Assembly (NCBI GenBank): GCA_039111635.1
Contig: JBCAQO010000001.1
Location: 3,224,001-3,288,000 of the forward strand
Reading direction: 5' to 3'
Length of the DNA: 64,000 nucleotides
From: Heterobasidion occidentale
Taxonomy: Eukaryota; Basidiomycota; Agaricomycetes; Russulales; Bondarzewiaceae
In this document: positions 58,085-64,000 of the stretch, in pieces
Layout: every line of letters starts with the position of its first letter
How positions within the stretch are numbered: the stretch's first letter is position 1
Position numbers and translations under genes: made by a program
The notes under the pieces: model-generated
The model's database searches: none
Told to the model about the DNA's origin: nothing
The model's input: the letters and a program-made list of their open reading frames with translations, nothing else

Positions 58085-60219
58085 ATGAGCTCGCACGACA
58101 ACGAGGAACTTATTGACTACGAGGACGAGCATGACGTTGCCCCTAATGGCGCCACTGCAGCATCTGCCACGAATGGGGCAGCGGCTCCTGCAGTGTCAGC
58201 AGACGGGGACGACAAAGACAAGAAGAATTTCTCTGGGATCCATTCGACGGGCTTTAGGTGTGTTTAGCAGTGTCATCCTAGGTTGTTCTCCGTTGACGCC
58301 ATCGAACAGGGACTTCTTGTTGAAACCTGAGCTGTTGCGTGCCATTAGCGATCTTGGGTTTGAGCACCCATCAGAAGGTAGGCTACTCGACTTGAAGGCA
58401 TTGCTTCAAAGCTGACCCAAATTTCAGTTCAACAAGAGTGCATTCCTCAGGCTGTACTGGGAATGGATGTCCTTTGTCAGGCAAAATCTGGTCACGGAAA
58501 AACGGCAGTCTTTGTGTTGGCCACTTTGCAGCAGTTGGAGCCAGTGAATGGCGAAGTCTCTGTCATCGTGCTATGCCACACACGCGAACTGGCCTTCCAG
58601 ATCAAGAATGAGTACACGCGTTTTGCGAAGTACATGCCCGATGCCCGTGTTGGCACTTTCTTCGGTGGTACGCCAGTCTCCAAGGACGCCGAGCTTCTTA
58701 AAGACAAGACCAAATGCCCTCACATCGTTGTGGCAACCCCCGGTCGACTTAATGCCCTCGTTAGGGATAAGGTCCTGGATGCGAAAAACGTCAAGCACTT
58801 CGTGTTGGACGAGTGCGATAAAATGCTAGAACAGCTTGGTTAGTCCCACGCCTTCGACGTCCTACACATCCTCCTCCTTTATATTCGTCGCGTCATTGGC
58901 CAGCTGGTTGCACGCCCTTCTTGCTTCGCTTTGTCCACATCACTTGCCGCGCACGATGTGTGCCTCCTTCGATCCGGGTTTGGTCGCTAGGATTTTCGAT
59001 GTGGGATCAAAATGCGGTTTGGGAAGATTTCGGCGTCATTCACGTTGGGAAAGGACAAGCTACGGAGAAAGGAACATGAGGCCAATCTCGAGCGTTGTTT
59101 GATGGAAGGCACTACGCATTCGACGACAATGTCGGCGGCAAGCACCTCGAACTGCGTCCCTTTCTTTGGCTTCGCCTTTCATTTGTTCCGCATTACCACT
59201 CTCCGATGCGGTTCTTTTATCCTTCTCTTTTCTCGATGCCTGACTTGTCGACTTTATATCTCATTTCGACATCGCTCACCAGACATGCGCCGCGACGTGC
59301 AAGAAATTTTCCGCGCGACCCCTCATCACAAACAAGTTATGATGTTCAGCGCAACGTTGGCGAAGGAAATTCGTGTGACGTGCAAAAAGTTCATGGCCAA
59401 TGTAGGTCTTTTTCTGTATGCCTTTGAATGTTTCATGGGATCCTGACACTTCTTCACAGCCTTTGGAGATCTTCGTCGACGACGAGACCAAGCTCACGCT
59501 TCACGGGCTCCAACAACATTATGTCAAGTTGGAGGAAGTCGGTAAGAACAGGAAGCTCAACGAGTTGCTCGACACACTCGAGTTTAACCAAGTACGCTGC
59601 TCGATACTATTCTCTGTTAGCACTAACTCAGCTTTCCCCCTAGGTTGTAATCTTCGTCAAGTCAGTTGCGCGTGCCATTGAATTGGACAAGTTGTTGGTG
59701 TCTTGCAACTTCCCCAGCATCAGTATTCACTCGGGACTGACCCAAGAAGATCGGTGTGTAACGTCTCTTCATTGTCATCCTTAGATAAGGGTCTTATATT
59801 ACTCCTCAAAGTATCAACCGTTACACTGCTTTCAAGGCTTTCGAAAAGCGTATACTCGTTGCCACCGATATCTTCGGTCGTGGCATTGATGTCGAGCGCG
59901 TGAACATCGTCGTTAACTACGATTGTCCTCCTGATGCTGATAGCTACCTGCATCGTGTTGGGTACGTTAACGCATTGTTCTCCATAATCATCTGTGCTCA
60001 ATGTTTGTACAGTCGTGCTGGTCGGTTTGGAACGAAGGGTCTCGCGATAACCTTTGTCTCGTCGGAGGCAGATCAGCAAGTCATGGGTGCCATTCAGTCC
60101 CGGTTCGAGGTGGCCGTACCGGAATTGCCTGAACATATCGACCCCGCTAGTTACAGTAAGCAATTCACTGTGAATGGCGATAACCGAATCTTAACAATCC
60201 TTTTACAGTGACCTCTTAA
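58085..60219 (+). CDS. SUB2: DECD-box RNA helicase of the TREX/spliceosome pathway
   Basis: UAP56/SUB2: acts in spliceosome assembly and in loading the TREX mRNA-export complex. Exons 58085-58257, 58310-58377, 58428-58838, 59283-59401, 59460-59591, 59644-59753, 59812-59961, 60013-60155 and 60209-60219; 438 residues. It begins [17 protein letters not shown] and has [15 protein letters not shown], Walker [28 protein letters not shown] (the DECD variant that defines the family), [38 protein letters not shown], and HIDPASYMTS at the end. The third intron is 444 nt, six to eight times longer than usual here, and retention would hit a stop at once. Confidence 0.96.
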
Positions 60220-60460
60220 TATTTGTCTCGTCTTGTTATGTTCGCAGTGTCAATTGCTCTCTCGTCTCCTGAAAACTTTGTAATCATACTCCTTTCTGCC
60301 TAGTTATGAGTGGTCATTCTGGGGCCTCAGTCGTCGTATATGCCGTATAACAATGTTGGAATGCCCCGCTCGACACGTTTAGAGGGCTGATACGCCCAAT
60401 GTGTCTGAAGTGTGTTTAATCATGCGTGGCTACAAACATCATTCGGTCAACACAATTGGT

Positions 60461-62449
60461 TCATTCTCTGATAAACCAAGCGTCAGCTGTTTTTTCCACA
60501 CTTCCGCCTTTCTTCTCTCGATCTGTTTCTTCTCCGATCGATCCTCTTAGACCAAACCCCGTCACTTTACCACCTTCCACCACAAACTCCACTAGTCCTG
60601 TCCCACTTATCTCTTCAAATGGGGTTGTGTTCCTACCGTACCCATATGGATACAAAGTTGTCGGTAAGACCGTGAACTGATTGCCTTCAAGGTGAGTGAG
60701 GCGGACATGGGACGACCACGCACGAGGCCAAGTGGCGTAAAGCTCTGAACCATTGTCCTTGGCTGCAGCATAGGCATCTACGACATGAAAGGCTGCGAGC
60801 GTTTGGGCACAGTACTACGATATGCTGGAGCTATCACAGAGAGTGATTGGAGCACCATAGCCCCGATTGCTATATGTTCCGGCAAGGGTGGCACGCTGTC
60901 CTCCGCACGGGATCGGAGTATGGCAGCAGATCTGACTGAGGAACGGCGTACTCTCGCAGAAACAGCGACAGTGTTGCTTATAGAGGAAGAAGCACTGATC
61001 GTCTGAGCGATTTCCAAATTCTGTAGGTATTTGTTATCCGCATTCGTGAGGATGACGGATGCAATATTGTCCCAAGGCTGGATAGTGACCAAGGTAGAAA
61101 TGCCAGGTACGGACCCGTCGTGTTGCAAGACCTAGATAGCGGGTTGGCACCTTGATGTTTGCATCACAGAGAATGAAACGCTCAAACGCACATCATGTCC
61201 CGCGAGCGAGTATCGTTCCCATCCCATCCCATATCCCAAGATGGAGGAAGCAGGGTCGGACGTGTTTCCGGATATGATCACATTCGCTGAAGTAACTTCG
61301 TCAAAAGCGGACCGTGGTATAATGGTGACGTTCGTGGCCGGATCGACACCAGCATTCAATAATGTCCCAACCCACTTGGTCTAACAGTCTGTAAGGGCGA
61401 GATTCTTATTAACACAAAACATAAGACTCACGAGGTCCCTGGCGCTTGAAATCACGCCACCAGGTCCATCCAGGATAGCAGATTCACTATCATTGAACCA
61501 ATACGGGATTCTGCGTCCAGAATCTGTCCATGTCTGTGTGAGCCTTCCTGTACTATTTGCTGCAGCGGTTGAGTACGTCGTGGAAGTCATGTTTAACGGC
61601 TTGAAGATACGGTCCTCGACAAATTTCGAGAAGGAGCCAGTGTAAGTTGATATTATATAGGCCCCCACCATATACATCTGTCGTGAATTAAAGGACGTGA
61701 ATTGACATTCAAGACCGTGGAAAGTGGGTCCTTGCCTGGTTATTGTAAGAGAACCTCTCGCGCAACTCAAATGCGGGTCTCAGATAGCGCAACCTCTGCA
61801 GAATGTCCTTCGCAGTGTCCAAAGGTACATAAGAATAGTCATGTCTAGAGGGCGGAAATGTAAGCAATCGATCCTTGAGGTTTTTGATCAGAACTTACCT
61901 GGGCAGTCCTGACACGTGAGACAGCACGTCCTTGAGGTTCGCCTTCTTAGTCGCCCATTCATCCATGAGCTCCCACTGTCCTGGTAACAAGTCTACGATC
62001 TTTGTATCCCAGTCTAGTCGCACGCCTGGGGGTAGAGGAGTCGAGTTGCGGCCATGCGCATAGTCGTCTATCAAAATACCCATGGACGCAGACAAGAAAG
62101 CCTTGGAACAAGACGCTAGGTCGAGCAATGTCTTCGCCGGAGTTCAGAATTGGTCGTGACTGAGGAGGAGGGAGACGCTCACATCGCTCGTCATAGGATC
62201 CCCATCCTCTGTTCTGTTACCCCACGCACCGAGCTCAGCCTTCCCGTTACTATCAACGACTGCCAATGCAAGACCGGGGATGCTATTGTTTCTCATGAGC
62301 TCCTCAATGTATTGGACGAACGCGGGTGTGATTATTTGGGAGCTGTTCCCCGACGGACTCTCAGAAGAGATAGAGACAACGCTTTGGAAGCCCTGATCCA
62401 CGAAGAGGACAGCAGTCAAAAAAACAGACAACATACGAAGAGATTTCAT
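60461..62449 (-). CDS. secreted class-C beta-lactamase-like serine hydrolase
   Basis: Member of the penicillin-binding/serine beta-lactamase superfamily (S12-type), in fungi usually of unknown substrate. Exons 62449-62183, 62131-61899, 61844-61736, 61677-61432, 61380-61192, 61131-60895 and 60814-60461; 544 residues. A signal peptide precedes IPGLALAVVD, the S-x-x-K as SCSKAF, HVSGLPR, the Y-x-N as SYNNQ, ILDGPGGVISSARDL, and the HDG triad region (LQHDGSVPG). The C-terminal lipocalin-like part has YPYGYGRNTTPFE and ends ADAWFIRE. The intron after exon 3 starts GC. The last intron (60894-60815) contains, in a shifted frame, a conserved segment of the family (see findings). Confidence 0.86.
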
Positions 62450-63209
62450 GATGGTGAGGAGTTTCGGAATATTTGTCTGGTGAGCAAGCCCTTATATATA
62501 CATATCGTTGAAGGGTATGAGGCAGGGTATAAGCCGGTTAGGGCGCTACTGCCGCTGCTGTGGTGGCTGCTTCTGCGACCAATTAGTCAAAGAAATATGC
62601 AAATTCGATTACGGAAATTGAACCTCGGTCCTGGCGTCTGGAGGCTTAGGACAGCTTTTGACGTGCGCAGTCGCGAACTCCCGTGGCGGCAGTACCAGTT
62701 ATATCCAGAGAGAGCACGATCATTGCGCACAATGATAAGGCCGTGAAGACAAAGAGGATGGGACTTCCATTTCGAAGTCACGACGGGATCTCGCAGCGGA
62801 TGCTTCACAATAAGTACTGACAACTGTGAGATTTGTTGAATCCGCAGCTCTAGCCGCATCGGACTGGTTGAATCGAGGTTTTGGATAGAAGACAGCATAT
62901 TGAGTCTGGTGACGTTCGATTCTAGGCTTGGTGGGTGACTCACCAGGCGACGCAATAACTATTTGGTGTCGTTGAAGAAATGAGTAAGTCATCATCTATA
63001 GTGTAACAGTGAACAATGGAGAATACACATGCAACAGTGTCCACGATGGGACCCAAAAGACATTCCGAAACATAGAATTTCAAGTAGTAGGACGAAATGA
63101 CCGGAGTGGGAGAATTACGGGAGGATGCGCGCAAAACCGACTGCGATCAGTACGGAATTGGCTTGGACAGGTGGCCATGAGGCTCGATACAGTGTTGAGC
63201 AACAGCAAG
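62450..63209. other. intergenic upstream of the beta-lactamase-like gene
   Basis: 0.76 kb with the promoter of that gene and the 3' flank of the PHO85-type kinase. No coding signal found. Confidence 0.6.
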
Positions 63210-64000
63210 TCACCGGTTCCCGTACCCTGGTGGGTACTGTCCATAAGCCCCCTGCGCCTGCGCTTGAACCTGTGCCATCGCCTGCGCTGCTTGAGCGGGA
63301 CCTTGTGTCTGTGACTGCATGTGGCCCATGTGTGAGTTTGAGAAGACGGGGTTGGGCTGCCCGTGCGCCGAGTGCGGGTGGGGGTAGTTAAATGAGGGCG
63401 GGGGCATGGCGTTTTGTGGTGGGTTTAGCGGGAAAGGAACAGTCGCGGGGATGACGTTGGCGATGGCGGAGGCTGTGAAGTAGGGGTGCTGAAGGGCCTC
63501 TTGCGCTGTGATGCGCTTGGCAGGGTCGAATTGGAGGAGGCGTTCGAGGAGGTCGATAGCTAGTTTCAGGACACACCATTAATTTGACGAAGGTATACAT
63601 ACATTGAATTATGATCACCTTGCGGGGACGCCTTCGGGAGGACTTGTTGGAAAGGAATCTTGGGATATCTTGGCCACTGCTTCACTTGGATCTCGGGCTG
63701 AGAAATTGAACTTTAATAGCATCATGATCTCGTATAAATCTGAGGAACCTGACTCACCGACTCGGCAGCCATCTTCCGGACTGTTCTATCGTCTGGCGTC
63801 CCGATAATTCTCATAATATGGAGGAGTTGGTCATTGTTATCCCGACCTCGAAAGAGAGGGACTCCTGAGATCATCTCGGCGAATATACAGCCGCACGACC
63901 AAACATCGATAGAAGTGCTGTAGGTTCTTGAGCCCAAAAGAACGTCCGGAGCGCGGTACCAAAGGGTGACGACCTTCCTCACCCCGTGAGAAATACATTT
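63210..64000 (-). CDS. PHO85: cyclin-dependent kinase, PHO85 type (5' part beyond the window)
   Basis: C-terminal half of a CDK. Exons 63973-63758, 63697-63619 and 63559-63210 are visible; the bases from 63974 to 64000 look like an intron ending gaag with a branch site TCTCAC, so upstream exons lie past the window. The kinase core shows [43 protein letters not shown], then [17 protein letters not shown] and [23 protein letters not shown] with PYF. These closely match the Cdk5/Pho85 group, which links phosphate, nutrient and cell-cycle control. A Gln/Pro/Ala tail of ~95 residues follows and ends GYGNR. If the gaag acceptor is wrong, the exon could extend a few codons further. Confidence 0.88.

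Noticed and set aside
1..64000. tRNA, rRNA or CRISPR features
   Set aside because: No convincing T-loop/anticodon arrangement, rRNA block or spaced direct repeats was found by eye; a covariance-model search would be needed to exclude tRNAs or snoRNAs.

Overview
The window is nuclear DNA of a filamentous basidiomycete, most likely an Agaricomycete (mushroom or wood-decay fungus). The evidence is dense protein genes on both strands (28 genes in 64 kb), many introns of about 45-80 nt with GT-AG ends and CTRAC-like branch points, high GC, and families typical of mushrooms (a DUF6533-type membrane protein, a Ser-rich single-pass membrane protein, an F-box protein, a CYP61 sterol desaturase). No species is claimed. 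I saw no rRNA, tRNA, CRISPR array or intact transposon. Every gene was rebuilt by joining exons by eye, and total exon lengths were checked to be multiples of three unless noted.

Layout. 1-10 kb: 3' part of a UBE2W-like E2; a copper-fist transcription factor diverging from the Fe-S assembly factor ISA1; the GID/CTLH ligase subunit GID1; the proteasome chaperone UMP1. 10-20 kb: an FAD amine-oxidase-like enzyme diverging from mitochondrial ribosomal protein bL33m; a secreted GH16 glucanase; the vacuolar armadillo protein VAC8. 20-32 kb: ERG5 diverging from an ammonium transporter; prenylcysteine oxidase head-to-head with an F-box protein; a dienelactone hydrolase. 33-44 kb: a DUF6533 membrane protein; LAS1; a Ser-rich membrane protein; a WRN-type 3'-5' exonuclease head-to-head with a PIF1-like helicase that carries an RNase H1-type hybrid-binding domain and looks frame-broken. 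44-64 kb: an F-BAR/RhoGAP protein; the CCA-adding enzyme; an HMG-box factor; ROK1; VPS28; a dicarboxylate carrier; SUB2; a class-C beta-lactamase-like hydrolase; and the 3' part of a PHO85-type kinase.

Most genes are single-copy housekeeping genes (ubiquitin/proteasome, ribosome biogenesis, RNA processing, trafficking, sterol and nitrogen metabolism); there is no clear metabolic cluster. The unusual signals are in gene structure. There are start codons that form a whole coding exon, many micro-exons (3-17 nt), three GC-AG introns, a long intron in SUB2, a possible intronization in the beta-lactamase-like gene, and single-base frame breaks (mostly in homopolymers) in several genes that may be assembly errors or real decay. 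The exonuclease/PIF1 pair is the best candidate for a less-described functional unit.
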